A program made the translations under genes and the position numbers. A stretch of DNA of 64,000 bases from Fasciolopsis buskii (Eukaryota; Platyhelminthes; Trematoda; Plagiorchiida; Fasciolidae): assembly GCA_008360955.1 (NCBI GenBank), contig LUCM01003396.1, positions 243,778-307,777 on the forward strand. Reading direction: 5' to 3'. Below the pieces are notes generated by a model, which did not search any database, had not been told where the DNA came from, and saw only the letters and a list, made by a program, of their open reading frames with translations. Positions 48,552-61,341 of the stretch are shown here, piece by piece. Position 1 is the first letter of the stretch; each line of letters opens with the position of its first letter.

Positions 48552-50234
48552 TTTCTCGAACGCCAGCTATTTTGAAAGCACGAAGTTGCCGTTGCTATCT
48601 CTGTAACAAACCCTAACGAATTCAGTCGATTACTTTGCTTCTGGCTCGATCCCATTCTGGTTACTCAAGCAAGAACAACCAGGCGGCATCTGTCTGGCCA
48701 GAGTGGTCTCGCCTAGTATCCATCCTTAGACAGCATATACAGGTTGATCCAGGTTGAACCTAATTGACTATTCTCCTACGGTATTAAGTTCACTGTTTTT
48801 CCGTTATCTTTATTTTGGCCCACGTTGCCACGGGCTCGTAAAAATCAGACTACTTTTGACCAACTTTTCGAGCTAGGGCAAATGGCTAACTTTAATCTAT
48901 TTTCGGACTTGCGGTCGGTTAGGGTTCTTGTCCGTGTATCACGTGGCTAATCGTATCAAGGGTTTTAACTGACTCGATTTATATGTGTTGAGTTACTTGA
49001 AACCCTTTCCCTTACAACCTGTTACTTGAACAATTACCTCCAGAATTCAGTCGGTTATACTAGCAAGACCGATGTATCGTTGATCCATGGGGATTGAAAA
49101 AACTTAGTGAGAACTACAAGGGAGTAACTCAGTACATACTGGAATGATTCGTTCCCAGTGAGTGGTGCGAATATAGCCATCTTGTGCTCATATTTGTAGG
49201 TCTCATTAGACTAGTCGTTAACATCATCCGAATCCGATAAACAAAAATTGTCTATGGATTGATATTCTAAAGGAAGGAGAACAGATCAGCAAGTGGGCTA
49301 GGCCGCATGTCTTTGTCGCTGGGAATGATCGGACTAGAAAGGTTATCATATGGCGACGACCTAACGGGAAACGTCAATGGCGAGAACCACACAGATACAT
49401 GCTTTCCTCAATCTTTACCTTTCAGTGTGATCCATTTGTAGGGTTAATACCATTGGGGTGTAAGCTAAGGACAAAGTTTTAGCTAAGTCAAAAGGTGCTG
49501 CATCAAGATTGACCGGGATATGAGGATGACGGTGTAGACGTGCATCAAATGGGGTTACAAGAACCCATCACAACTGCCTCTTCTAAAGAACCAGGAAAAA
49601 TACCTCGGCAAAGAAGTTTAGGTAGGTGCAAGAACATTTACTCGCTGCTTCAAACCTAAGGACACAGAAATGTGCAGCTCGCACGCTTACCGCAGCTTTT
49701 GCTGGAAGGATACGTGATCAAGGGACAGTGGCGGTAAACGACCATAGTCTGTCGTCGAAGATAATTGTTGGAAAATCTGCAGAATGTACGTGTTCCTCTT
49801 TGGGAAGAGAAATTAGAAGCCACCTTGTGTTAAGATATGGACAAACGCTGCACCACAGCTAGGTGCTGAATCATTCTCTCAGCCGACCCAACGGCTTACG
49901 ATCGTCAGGCAAACCGCAGCAAACTTGAATGGACCGGGTAGATCGGAGATCTCCCCTAATGACGCCCAGAGAGTAGAAAGTCGGCAGTTCTACCAAGAAA
50001 GTAACACGGTAAAATCTTCAAGGTCCATTTGTCAACTTTACTAAGGCAACAAACTTTGCTGATCCACCACATATGGGGTACTAATGTTTTTGTGAAGGGT
50101 CAAGCAAACTTCAGCTCGTTTCAAATATCGAAAATAGCAGTCATTTACCTGATGTAATTAAGGAGGTATCAGTCTCACCCACATTAAAACGAAGCTTTTC
50201 ATAATTATTCTATGAAATCGAATTACCTTACTTC
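48552..50234. other. Non-coding stretch
   Basis: The + strand frame 49626-49862 (78 codons) shows no domain. The stretch 49240-49960 has the look of an old element, but no motif could be assigned. Confidence 0.4.
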
Positions 50235-50456
50235 AGGATGTGCAAACACGCCGCTGGTACTGGAGTTTTTATCCCGAAAGAAGTTGGGCTGACCGAATTC
50301 CAGTGGAGCATCCAAGGATATCACTGTGAATTCAAGCAGCCACTAACAGCGTGCTTCGTTGATTTTGGCGCCGCATTCGATCCCATTATGAGAATGCTAA
50401 TTTTAGGGCATTCGACGAAACGACAGAATGCACAGAAATATTATTGTGGCATTTGA
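50235..50456 (+). mobile_element. RTE-type reverse transcriptase fragment (motif A)
   Basis: The 72-codon frame contains QPLTACFVDFGAAFDPI, matching the F-V-D-F-x-x-A-F-D motif A of RTE LINE reverse transcriptases. The first catalytic Asp is present. No motif B or YADD follows in reach. It is a short decayed piece. Confidence 0.5.
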
Positions 50457-53400
50457 TCACTAGGTTCTCATGTAGTCTGACCTTGAATTGCAATGCGAAT
50501 ACCGTTTGAGATGCATACAATCATTCAGAAGCTAGTAACAGGGAATGCCGATATGTAGTGTAATTGACCGTCATCTCTGATGCCTTGAGTAGTCTTTCTC
50601 AAGACAAGCCTTCAACCAAAATATTACATAAAAACCATCACATAGAGCAAAGACTTTCTGATACACTCGAAACCTCATGCAGCCCTGGCTCCTTAGCTGC
50701 GTGAAATGCATCACAACCAATTTCTGTGCCTAAACCAATATTGTTGGTGCTTGAAGCAAAGGATGGCACATTCTTAAACTGACCTAGTGTGGAAAACTGT
50801 GAAAATGTACATATCTCTAGTGGTTTACTAAGTCATAACAATCACGTTTTGTGACTTTTGGGCTGCTATTCTGTCTGAACTATTACATTTGAACTTTGAA
50901 AGTCAATGCCCTTGAAAATGGCTACATTTAGGATAACACATCCAAAACATAAACAATGAGACTTGAATAATTTTGCCAAACTTTCACTGTTAGCTTCACG
51001 GTTTTGAATCTCAATAAGCAATTACCAACAGTACGAACGGATACACCGATTGAATGAAGATTTGCGGAATGATCACCACATTTAGGAGTACGCAAAAAGT
51101 ATTCTGATGGTTCATCAGATTCAAGATGACGGGGTAAAGTGGATTGATGAGGACAACCAACCATTACTTATACAGTTTGGAAAAACTTGAACACCGTTAC
51201 CAGTAACAAACGCAATCAGTAAACCTTCCCTACTGAATATTTTATCCAGGGCAGTTGGTATAAATTCAAATGTGGGCAATGTTTTACAGCATGCTTCTGG
51301 TCGCCTTAAAAAGCGTCAGTAACTATTATTGCTTAGTATCTACCTGAGAAAGATCCACGGTAATCAGCAGAAATGCGCGGCCATGATTCACCAGAGCTGG
51401 TCAAAGTAGTGCTAGATTTCGATGTTTATTCGAATAAATTTTGCGATTTTTTAAAGTGCTGATAACGTTTATTTTTAATTCCAGTGACCAAAATGTTGGT
51501 TGTGCCTTGTGCTTGGAGTATAAATCTTGGAGTTGACTGAGCACAGCATGTGATACCAAAATATGATCAATAAAGCCCCGAAAACCCTCTGGGATGACTA
51601 AAAGATACTCACAATGAGAGCCCGAATCTAAAAAAGACGTTTTTTGGTTACTGTTTCATCTAATACACGGTAGCCAAAGAATAGTTTCTGAGTATGCACA
51701 CATATCACAAACAAAACCTCGTCTTAGTTAAAGTGACTGAGTCAATAAACTACTTGGCTTATGAGAATGTACGGAAGAAAGCATGCCGAGACAAGAAACC
51801 TGGACGCTGAGATTCTTTAGCAAGCTGAACTAGAAGCAGTAAAACGTCTACATATAACGTGCGAAGAACATTCCATCCATGTTCCGATGGATCCGAAGCC
51901 AAAATCAAGAATCCACAACTAACAAAACACGAAATGGGCATGTAAACGAGAACCAAATACGAGCCAAGAATGATTCGCAATAGCACGAAATGCCATATTC
52001 GTCGGTCGAATGTGAGAGTTAGGATAGGGGGACGCCAAATCGATCTGTGGAATAATAGACTCGCTCCTGCCTATAACAGAAGGACAAAAATTACTATTGG
52101 ATATGCGTAGTATTGTAGTAGTATGAGATGGCTTATCGTGTGATTAATCGAGTGGGGAAAAATTCTGTTCAGTAGAATTTTGTTTGTAATGGGAGTCAAC
52201 CGTCATGCGCTAATCTCTACGGGAGCGGAAGAATTTTGTCTATAGCTAGTCTTACCATAGCAAAACCATTTTATCTCTTAACTTGAACAGAAAAACCAAG
52301 AATGCATGTAGCATAGAAAACATTAACCTAATTGTTTATGGTTTGAGGTGGGTAAATTATAAGTCATTTGGGCTTATACCAACTCGTACGGTAGCTGTTT
52401 AAGGCTCTGAATTTTGGGAGTCTTTTTTCGGCCTAATCCGTTTAAATGAACTGAGCCGAAGGAAAGTGGCTCACCTGCTAATGTCGTCAATGGGGTTACA
52501 CCCTTGTGTTGTTCTCAAATATTCCGCACTTCCTGTAAAGCCTGGCCTGAAGAAGCAATCATCTTTGCGAAATTCCTTTTACGTGTATTTTTCTCTAGCT
52601 TCCATCTTTTTATTAATGAAACTAAAAAGCATAACATTTCCAGGAAGGGAACAATGACCAAAAGTAGACTTCGAGTGAAAATGTTGGTTGTCGGTGGAAG
52701 AAATCGCACCAGCAACGTTCAGGTTGAAATGCCATAATGTTGACTGTTTTGCATTTAATCATCCGGCTGGGGACTATAGTTACACTCTGAGACTTGAGGT
52801 TCAAGGCTAAATGCTTGGATAGACTAGTTTTTCATGCTAATCAGTTTATTGAATTACGCTCTCCTGGTGGCAACGAAATTCGCAGAACTAGTGATGTGAA
52901 AGTAAACATCTTGGGCATACAGTCAGCCCAAGTAGAGGTTCTGAAACTGACAGATTTCTCAGCAAACCGTAAGCATTATCACCAACAAAATGTAGACAGG
53001 AAATCATCTTCATATCATTATCCAAGTGATTCCCGACGAGGCATCAGACCTTAAAAATTCTGAGGTAATCCTCGTATCTCTAGATGCAACTGCCAACCGA
53101 TGGTTTTAATTCGGCCGAATGAATCCTTTATAGGTGACTCCAAGTGATGTTATCTTTACCAGAGAAGTGAGGTTCCCTGCACTCTGGTCTCAAACTAGGA
53201 TACGACCACATGCTCAAATATATAGCAGCTTGCTCACGAAACGTGCATCCAAACGTATATAATACACATTCAATACCCCGAAATGTAATAAGAACACCAT
53301 AGATTAGTAAGGCAATCATTCCGGACTGTTCCATTTACGCTGTTAGGATCACACCACTGGACAAACCGAGTTCACATCTGCATCTGTAGTTGAAATCCCC

Positions 53401-56329
53401 CATACGGTCAACTTGATTCCTAAATTTCCCAGTGCTGTCCCCTGCCAAAGTCTTCATTCAACGGCACCATTGACTAAGCAGTATGTTGCACCATAACTGA
53501 CTGTTGAGGAAAAGCAAATCAGTCGGGAGTTCTCAACACAGATCGCGAATTCCAGGATAGACTCGGCGATCTTGGTTGTAGCTTATGCGAAGTCAAAGCT
53601 CTCCATCTGCAGATGGTATTTCTTTAAACGACTTGGTGAAACTTCGTACATTCCATTCGGGTTATTGATGAAACTCCGAAAGAAGTGCATAGATGTGGTC
53701 ACTTAAAATTCACTATGAAGTTAACTATCGGGCTGGAGAAGTAGTTCAATTTACGGTTGATCTAGCAAAGCGACTATCATTATAATTCCGGAAAACCTCC
53801 GGGATTTTGAAAGAGCTGAGTTCCCTTAAAACTCTATACATCTACCGACTTGCTTCCCACCCAGTTACCGAACGCGTACCTGAAAGCCGGTCGAAAACAG
53901 TGGACAATGGTAAAGGATTGGAAATCCGGGTCCTTTAGTGTTCTCGTCATATAGTCAGAACAAAGTGATGTGGTCGCATACGTCTATGGCATCTAACAAC
54001 ACTATGACTGCAAAACGACTGTATTCGGTTCTTCGGTAACCCAGCCTAAAGTGGTTTGGTTATGTCCTCCAATAAGCCGAAGCAAGTTGAAAACAAACGC
54101 ACGCTAGCGACCACGGGCTCAAAGTGGAACCGTCAACTCAAACGTCAATTCAAGACGTGTTTTCAGTTCATCGTAAGTGGTTCAGAACGCTTACGGAAGA
54201 TTCAAAATTGGCTTACTAATATTAGGATAGAAACGGATGGCTGAGGTCATTCAGTCAGCTACTGGAGTAGGTGAACCATGTAGCAACCTAGATTTTATCA
54301 TACATAAACGCTTCAAACTGCATTGGATTGACGGTTGTCATTAGTGCTACGCTAGAATCTACATTATCTGTTAAAACTCATGCAGCAAGCCACATGTAAG
54401 CACTTTAATAGGCACAGAATTTGTATTCCTTTTGTTCACTGAGAATAGGGCCTACCTCTCTGACAATAAGCCATAAACTTCAGAATTATCTAGCGAGCAA
54501 ATAGGTTAGAAATTTGGTCGATATCCCATGACGCATTATGATCCTGCTAGGAAGAACAAAGTAAGTTGCAATCGCCAATTTGAGGTATGGATTGCTAGAA
54601 TTTCAGCACCAGTAAACAATGAAAATCAATGAGTCCGCCACTGTGCCTTATTCATGTTCCGATCATTTTGATGAAGCATCCAGCATTCTCAGTATGAAAT
54701 TGTTTTTACCTTATACTCAAAAATGTTTTTGAATTTCTAAGTCAATATCCACTGATAAATTGGCCTGTCAAATTATCTTATCAGAACAGGAAACGCATTT
54801 TGCACGGGGCCAAGATTCAGGCCCAATCATGGTTTGATATGAAACACAGCCAGCACCCAGGTATGCTGTCACCCGATTTGTGGAAAGCTGAAAGAGAATC
54901 GCCATACTTACGATGACATTTACTAACTTTTTTAGGGTGAGACTTGGAGATGATTTAGTGGGCTATTGGGATCCTACTTAGAACGACGCACTATTAATGG
55001 AGCTAAACAGAGTCCAACGAATCATATGGATTTCTGACACAACGGATTTCATCGTCTGATTTCCACTGGCGTTGGTACTCTGTTCAGCTCAACTGAAAAT
55101 TGCAATTGTTACTGGTCAAGTAGATAAATTCATGGATGGTATGTTAAAAGAAATGTGAACACAAAGCAGAAACTAATGAACAAAAGCAAGAGTACGGTGC
55201 TTTGGTTCAAACCTGATAAAACTGCCCGGCCTGTCGTCTCCCGCACAGATCCATTGCGACGGTACTCAACCATCGTGGAAAACAAAGACAATCAATACAA
55301 TTTGGGTGCCGGTTTCTTAGGAAGGGACTTAATTTCAATGTGAGCGCAGGACGAAAATGGTCCGATTGACACAGGCAGTGCTAGTTATATGATTATTGTC
55401 AGATGTTTCGGTGCACTGCAGCAAAAATCCTTGCCCCCCCCCTGAAGTAATTACATTCCGCAACCAACCCAAGGATCAATCGCTCTGATAAACACCTGGA
55501 GTTTTGTGCGTGCATAATCGTTCGTCACAGTCCACGCGAAAACAATGTTCCACGAACATGCCACACAAAGCAGCCGATCTTGATACTCTTCAAATTTCTG
55601 GTCATGGAAGATCCATTACCGAGAATCATACAGAATAAAACTCTTTGGATATTCTCCATTTCGGTAATTTGATCTGCGTTTTACCAATGAATTACCTACT
55701 ACTAGCACTTGATCCATCGAACGGCAAGATAAATTCCTAGTTCCACGGGAAGATTAGATCCAAGCATTCAAGAATGCCAAAATACAAGGTATCGCATACG
55801 CGAACTTTAACAATACCTTGGGATTTTTATTTTTTCTAATATTATCTAGTGCATGTATGAAAAGTTGCTTTGTGTAAAGAATCTTTTTGATAGCGAATTT
55901 ACGAAATTACCAAATTGTTCCTTTTTGGCCTAGCGACGTGGTCATACACGTTTCTACGTCAGCATTCTTAAAGAAGCCAGTCAGCAAACAACCAACTGCT
56001 CCTTAGGAGCTGGTGCATAAAAAGAAGCCGGGAGTTATTAATCACTAATAGCTTATTTTCAACCTTTCATCCACCTCAGGATTACGAGAATTAATGAGTG
56101 CCTCCGTTCGCTTTGTTACACTTAGAATATACTGAAACGGAAACTGAAAATCATTCACAGATTGCTATAATTAACCTCATCCGGTTGCGACCGTCCACAC
56201 ACTTCCCCTTCCCAACCTTTGAAACCCAAGTAAAAAGAACGACTATGCGGAAAATGCAAACAAATGAAAAATGTGTTGGTAACCTTACCATTGAATGTAG
56301 TAATAAAGAAAACTCAGCACGCGGATGAC
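50457..56329. other. Long non-coding stretch
   Basis: 52466-53060 has several short + strand frames that are open near splice-like sites. One around 52800-53050 contains QFIELRSPGGNEIRRTSDVK, but no exon can be defined. A run of nine C lies at 55434-55442. The + frame 54056-54244 (62 codons) is short and unrecognised. The rest shows nothing. Confidence 0.4.
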
Positions 56330-56600
56330 GAACTTATCTGAGAGCGTGGTCAAAAACGAGCTCCAAAAGTAAATCTATTGCACATGTAGAGAACAAAATA
56401 CCACTGAACAATGTACGCCTCAGACCAATATGGTCGGTATACACGTAGCTTGGTTCGTTACACAAAGTATTTATGCAGTGATATGTCTTTGAAGATTCTA
56501 GATCCCGTGAAACATCTATACAAATTCGTACGACCTGTGTTACATAGCCTTGGAGATCCGTGACAGATACAGCTTTGGTTTTGCACAAACTGTGCACCCA
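56300..56600 (-). mobile_element. LINE reverse transcriptase fragment (motif B region)
   Basis: The minus-strand frame 56597-56334 ends with GLRRTLFSGILFS and CAIDLLLELVFDHAL, which resembles the GVRQG..LSPxLFNxAID segment of LINE reverse transcriptases. The QG pair of the motif is lost. Only this block is recognisable. Confidence 0.45.
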
Positions 56601-57462
56601 AAAAATCTAAATACGTAGAAACAAATCGATCGCACAGCGATTCATCTTGACACTGAATGTGAAAGGTGGCATCTCTGACGTCGTGTTAGCACATGCGGCA
56701 CTTCAAATCAATGACATCATCAAGAGCTTAAACCAGAATTCGGGGTTGGACAATGGATAAGCACGCTTCCTAAAATAGTCCTCAATGTGGGGGTTCAGCA
56801 GGAGGAAAGAAGAGAATTATCGATCGTTTATTTTTCACAAGTATTAATACTACAAATGTGTTAGATAGGGAACTTTATCGAGAAGCTTTTGGTAACTTTG
56901 ACAGTCTCACGTTACTTCCACACGCCGATCAGTTTTTTAATACCATCAATAACAATAGTTTTTCATTTCCTTCAATAATCATGATACACTATGAACTATC
57001 CCAGGGAGGTAGTTGAGAATAATTTCGGACTACTGAAAGGCTGTAACCACTTGGCATTAATATCCGACCGATATGCTGTCGAATGTTAGATCAAATGATG
57101 GGCATAACAGCCGTGAATCTCACTCTTCTTGGTGATTCAGTAAATTCGTACGTATGCAGCCCACTCGAGACATAGGAAAACCGTTTGAACACATTGGAAT
57201 TAACGTAAGAGAGGAAATTCAGTACGAAAAAACTGTAAGTGATGTGGCTGTAAACAATTAACAGTGGCGACAATCTTGCCAATTTTCATCGCAGCAGAAT
57301 AACCGAAAGAAATTGCCTCCGTAGACTCAGAATGTGTTGGCAGAAATAGCCCCTTGTCATTTCACCGCGGTAGGCTCACTTCCGGTCTACCTTGTTTCAT
57401 CAATGTTTCCCTTGCAGTATTCAGAATAAGAAGAAGTAACTGTCAAAAGGAGCTAGTCTTAA
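56601..57462. other. Non-coding stretch
   Basis: No gene is recognised. A CCCTTGCAG acceptor-like site ends near 57417, shortly before the next open frame, but stops separate it from that frame. Confidence 0.5.
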
Positions 57463-57753
57463 TGTTTAGAACCACGCGACGGTGATAGTGATGATAGAAA
57501 TTCGGGTGACGATAATGATTGGGATGATGATCATGACCATCGCCATGGTGATGAGCATGGTGTTTCGGATGACGATCAGGACAGCTGGAATGATGACTTA
57601 TTCGATGGTCATTCGGATGATGAGGGTGGAAGTAGTCTGAGTGGTGATGATGATAATCACATTGACCATTGTTGTTATTCAGATGATATCATTTTGCTTA
57701 AAATAAACCGCCGTCTTCAACAGATGAATGGTATTACTGCCTTCTCCATGTAA
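57463..57753 (+). repeat. GAT-rich low-complexity tract with an open Asp/His/Gly/Ser frame
   Basis: The DNA at about 57480-57670 is a diverged GAT/GGT/CAT-type triplet repeat. One frame stays open for 96 codons between TAA at 57460-57462 and TAA at 57751-57753. It reads as an acidic tract such as DDNDWDDDHDHRHGDEHG, then a normal-looking tail (DIILLKINRRLQQMNG). There is no ATG except near the end. It could be an exon of an acidic protein or a triplet minisatellite that is open by composition; I cannot decide. Confidence 0.55.
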
Positions 57754-58594
57754 TCTCAAACGTGTGATTTTAACCTCAGCTACTGTTACGTTTCAAGTTG
57801 CTGGGGTAGTAAAACTGAACAGTTCCACAATGCGGTTGGGTAGGAAGTACAGTTGATGAGGTTAAAATTAGCAGAACGGCTTTCGCAAGTGAAACCGAAT
57901 GCCTCGGGTTTTCAGTGAAATCCACGAGCATCTTTCAGACTCTACTATACTCGAGGTCAGAGAAGTGACTGGAGAAAACATGCACCGTACAGCACAAAAC
58001 CATTCAAAAACCATTTTTATTCAAGATTTTCACATTTGCAAACACCTTTAGGAAAAAGAACCCAGCCAATATGACAAAATAATAAAAGTAAAAAAACGTT
58101 ATTATACAAAACGATCAACGCAGAAGAACAGCCGAGTATCTGCTGAAAACAACTGGCAGAATTACGGAGTTTCAAGGAACATTTTTTGTAATAGCAGTTT
58201 CCATGATATAACTTAAACAGAGGCTGTTTCCCCAAAAGGGTTCAATTTTACTAATGTGGCATTCGACTTCACCAGCATTTATAAACTTCTGTGGTTTCTC
58301 CGAAATGTAGGAAACCGGTAGTTTTCAGATGTTCACCTGATTAATTCACCGCATTATCACCTGCCAGACGGGTCGGATAATCAGCCAACCAGAAATTCTT
58401 TTGAGTGAATCACATGATCACTCACATGATCAATTTTAAATAATCCACGTCTTTCGGATCGATCGTGGGAGAGAATAACGGCCTTGACAGACTGTCGTTG
58501 GCACTAGGGAGGTCCTTTGGCCATTCTGGATGTGTAAAAATAATAGCTGGAACTATGTACCTTGACCACTGGAAGACAAACCAGTGACTGACAA
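57754..58594. other. Upstream region of the 426-codon frame
   Basis: No exon is recognised. It would contain the 5' UTR or promoter if the following frame is an intronless gene, but no element can be named. Confidence 0.45.
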
Positions 58595-59875
58595 ATGCCC
58601 AAACACCGGTGGCCATTGCAAATGGGTTCACAAGTATCCTCGACGGGGCGTAAATCTGAATCCTCAAATACACAAACAGCCGGTGATGTAGCTAGTGCGT
58701 ACAAAACAACAACAAAACCAGGTCAATCACAGCTGCAACAGCAGCCTCAACATCACCACCAACAGCACAAACAACAGAAGCAACAGCAGCACCACCTAAG
58801 GCAGCAAAACAACGAAGCAACTAACACTAATGCCCGTGAGCACAACCAGCCAGATCGTCTCAAAATGCTCTTCCGTGATCAGAGGGGATATCGTATGTTG
58901 TCCGAACAGAAAGTTTCTGAATGGTTGAACAAAAATAAACAGTATTACCTGGTGGTTCCAAAGGATTTGACTGAGATTCCAGAACAGATCTTCAGTCCAC
59001 TAGAACAGACTGAACAAGAGTGGCGACATGATGACCCACAATCAAACCAGGCGAAGAGTGAAATGAGTACACAAAATGCAGACTCACGAGCCTTCGGCGG
59101 ATCTAGTGAGGTCTACCAACCACAAAATAATCGGGACAAAATGAATCATTTTGCTCGTAAATTATCCACGCAAAAACATAACGGGCACCACAGTTCAATG
59201 ATAATCCATAAGAGTGAGCAATCACATTCTCGAGGCTTAAGATCATTAGCTCGACAACCTCGTGAAAGTCGCCGAGGGCACGAGCTGGGTTTACATCGTA
59301 TAGAGCGCAGCACAACCACAACAGAAAGTTTGTCCACGCGGTTGGTGCAACGCGAGCTGGAACGCTTATCTGGAATGCATAAGCGGCATCGCCCTTCATG
59401 CTCAAGACGCGAGTCTCACTCGTTAGTGCCTAATTCCTCCCATGTACACCGAAGACAAAGCGAAGGCTTGCCAGTAAATTCCAATTGTATGGGAGCCCGA
59501 AAAACCCTGCCCAGTATGCTTCAAAACAATGCTCATTGCCGCCAGCGCTACAGAATTCCTGAGGCGCATTTGGAACCTGTGCGAAGTCTGCAGCATACAT
59601 CTTTTAAACGGTTACAGAACTCAAAAAGACAAATTGCAGCGGCGCTTCCGAGGCGTGAGAAGATTCCACGAAAATTTGAAATGCTTCCTGTTGGAAAAGA
59701 CTGTCACTTACAAGAGGCCCGAAATCAACTAATGACTTTCGCCAAATCTAGAAGTCATTCGGCGGTCTGGCGTTCCCCGGGTGCCATACAACGACTGCAA
59801 CGGTTTGCGACATTTTGGATGGGTGCAAGTGGAAGATCACCCGAAAGATGCGAAGTGAGTGAGCGTCTTTTATAA
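58595..59875 (+). CDS. Gln/His-rich basic protein, 426 codons, single open frame
   Basis: This is the longest open frame in the window. The ATG is the first after an in-frame TGA two codons upstream, and the stop is TAA at 59873-59875. Residues about 44-76 are a Gln/His tract (QQQPQHHHQQHKQQKQQQHH) encoded by mixed CAA/CAG/CAC/CAT. Next comes a compact, conserved-looking segment (about 88-140: DRLKMLFRDQRGYRMLSEQK, VSEWLNKNKQYYLVVPKDLT). After that is a long Ser/Arg/His-rich, probably disordered and positively charged part with RRESHSL and HRRQSEG patterns that look like kinase sites. There is no signal peptide, no membrane segment and no domain I can name. From about residue 310 a second frame (+ 59529-59732) is also open, so a late frameshift or alternative end is possible. 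AATAAT occurs about 90 bp after the stop. Use of mixed synonymous codons argues for a protein under selection over a plain repeat. Confidence 0.65.
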   Translation: MPKHRWPLQMGSQVSSTGRKSESSNTQTAGDVASAYKTTTKPGQSQLQQQPQHHHQQHKQQKQQQHHLRQQNNEATNTNAREHNQPDRLKMLFRDQRGYRMLSEQKVSEWLNKNKQYYLVVPKDLTEIPEQIFSPLEQTEQEWRHDDPQSNQAKSEMSTQNADSRAFGGSSEVYQPQNNRDKMNHFARKLSTQKHNGHHSSMIIHKSEQSHSRGLRSLARQPRESRRGHELGLHRIERSTTTTESLSTRLVQRELERLSGMHKRHRPSCSRRESHSLVPNSSHVHRRQSEGLPVNSNCMGARKTLPSMLQNNAHCRQRYRIPEAHLEPVRSLQHTSFKRLQNSKRQIAAALPRREKIPRKFEMLPVGKDCHLQEARNQLMTFAKSRSHSAVWRSPGAIQRLQRFATFWMGASGRSPERCEVSERLL

Positions 59876-60890
59876 GTCCGGTCAACACGCAAACTCAGAA
59901 TGAACATTTCTGTTAGCCGCAGAAACAACAAACAAACTCTGCTGTTCAAATTATGTCGGTCGACCGAATAATTATTCGATTTTTGATTAATTTAAGTTTA
60001 TTAATTCTTTGTTTAATATACTTTGTGAATGCTTTTATAATGTGAGAGTAAGGTATTTTATCTTAAAATTTATTCCTCAGGGACACCTGACTAAAACACG
60101 TGAGTGTGTCCACTAACGACCACGGACGCATGTTACTTTGCAGGTATACTAATTCATTCGAAAACTAGTATTCGTTTTTAAGCTGTTCTGACAGCGATCT
60201 TCAGAAATATTCCCCAAAGAAGCCGCTGTTCTGATCGTCTGAAGGCTGTATTCCGGCATGGACAAATAATCGTTTTTACTGTCTCTAAAAACCGTCACTT
60301 AGTAGAACTTCATAAATGAAGCTCATATTCAGATTGTTATTAATAAGTATCAATTCATTTTAACATCTCTATGAGTGGGTGATATTCCACATGCTACATG
60401 CTTGCGGCTGGCTACATATACTGTACCTGCAATTTTTTACCAGCTCGTACGTCTGTATTATGAAGTAGCTGATGTAGATAACAATATGCGCTCCTAAGTT
60501 ACAACTCCTCAGTTAAATGGCATAAGACGGAGCGATGATAGATTTTACACACGGCCAAACCGCATAAAAATTCACGGATATCGGTGGCTCCCCTAAGGCT
60601 GGTTAGTTGTGTTTCAGATGATAGTAGCACAAATGCAAGGAGATTTGCGAACACCCTAAGGTGGAATTCAAACATTAAGCAAACTGAGCCATATTCGCGA
60701 AAAATAAATCAGATTTGTTATGAATCACTATAAGAATACGAGATTTTATAAATGAGATGTCACAATTCACAGGTCAATGGTAAGAATGTATGGAGTGACA
60801 GTGGGTTCCCTCAGCATGGGCTTACTATTCATTTGTGATTGAGAGTTTGGTTAACCGGTTAGATCTCACTTCGCTGAACAGTCTTCTCAG
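59876..60890. other. 3' flank and probable intron or intergenic DNA
   Basis: AT-rich just after the stop. No gene or known repeat is seen. Confidence 0.5.
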
Positions 60891-61341
60891 CACTCATGCG
60901 CTGGGTCATCCACTTTACTCTTTGCATGCCGGGTGATTTGGTATTCATTACTCGCAAACAAGCTGATACTGAGATCGTCGTGAATGCGAGAGTTGAGGAT
61001 GAACAAATCTCAGTTAATATTTATTTGCATACATTCTGTTTGAACTTTTCTGTAGGTACGCTCAGCAAAGGACTGGTGCATCAACCACTGCTAGTTGATT
61101 CCATACGCGCAATCACTGTCCGCAACTCGTTTGAGGAAAAGAACGAATTCCGCAGGTGTTGTTCTTGTGGACTGCCTATTGCACGTTCGAATAATGTTGG
61201 GCAATTCCAGTACCCAGAATGGTTGCATCGGGGAAGTGAGATAACTTACCAGGGATTTCTTCTTCGTTTGACTAATCTTAGTACAAACTGGCACTGGTCT
61301 CGCCCGAGTGAGATGTGCGGATATACAATTACTTTGAGGTA
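60891..61341 (+). CDS. Candidate internal exon, unrecognised
   Basis: A good acceptor (CAGTCTTCTCAG, ending 60890) precedes an open frame of about 149 codons that ends TTTGAG|GTAAGG, a strong donor in phase 2. A second acceptor (ACTTTTCTGTAG, ending near 61055) could shorten it. The frame has MPGDLVFITRKQADTEIVVN early, a CCSCGLP cysteine cluster, NVGQFQYPEWLHRGSEITYQ and a Trp-rich WHWSRP end. No family is recognised. The GDLVFI..K and beta-rich look recall the candidate terminal exon at 47.9-48.5 kb (AGDVLIPVSI), but that exon lies upstream, so both could come from a duplicated domain family. That is inference. Confidence 0.45.

Noticed and set aside
53400..54250. Gypsy-type integrase or gag remains
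   Set aside because: No HHCC, DDE or zinc-knuckle pattern could be read in any frame.
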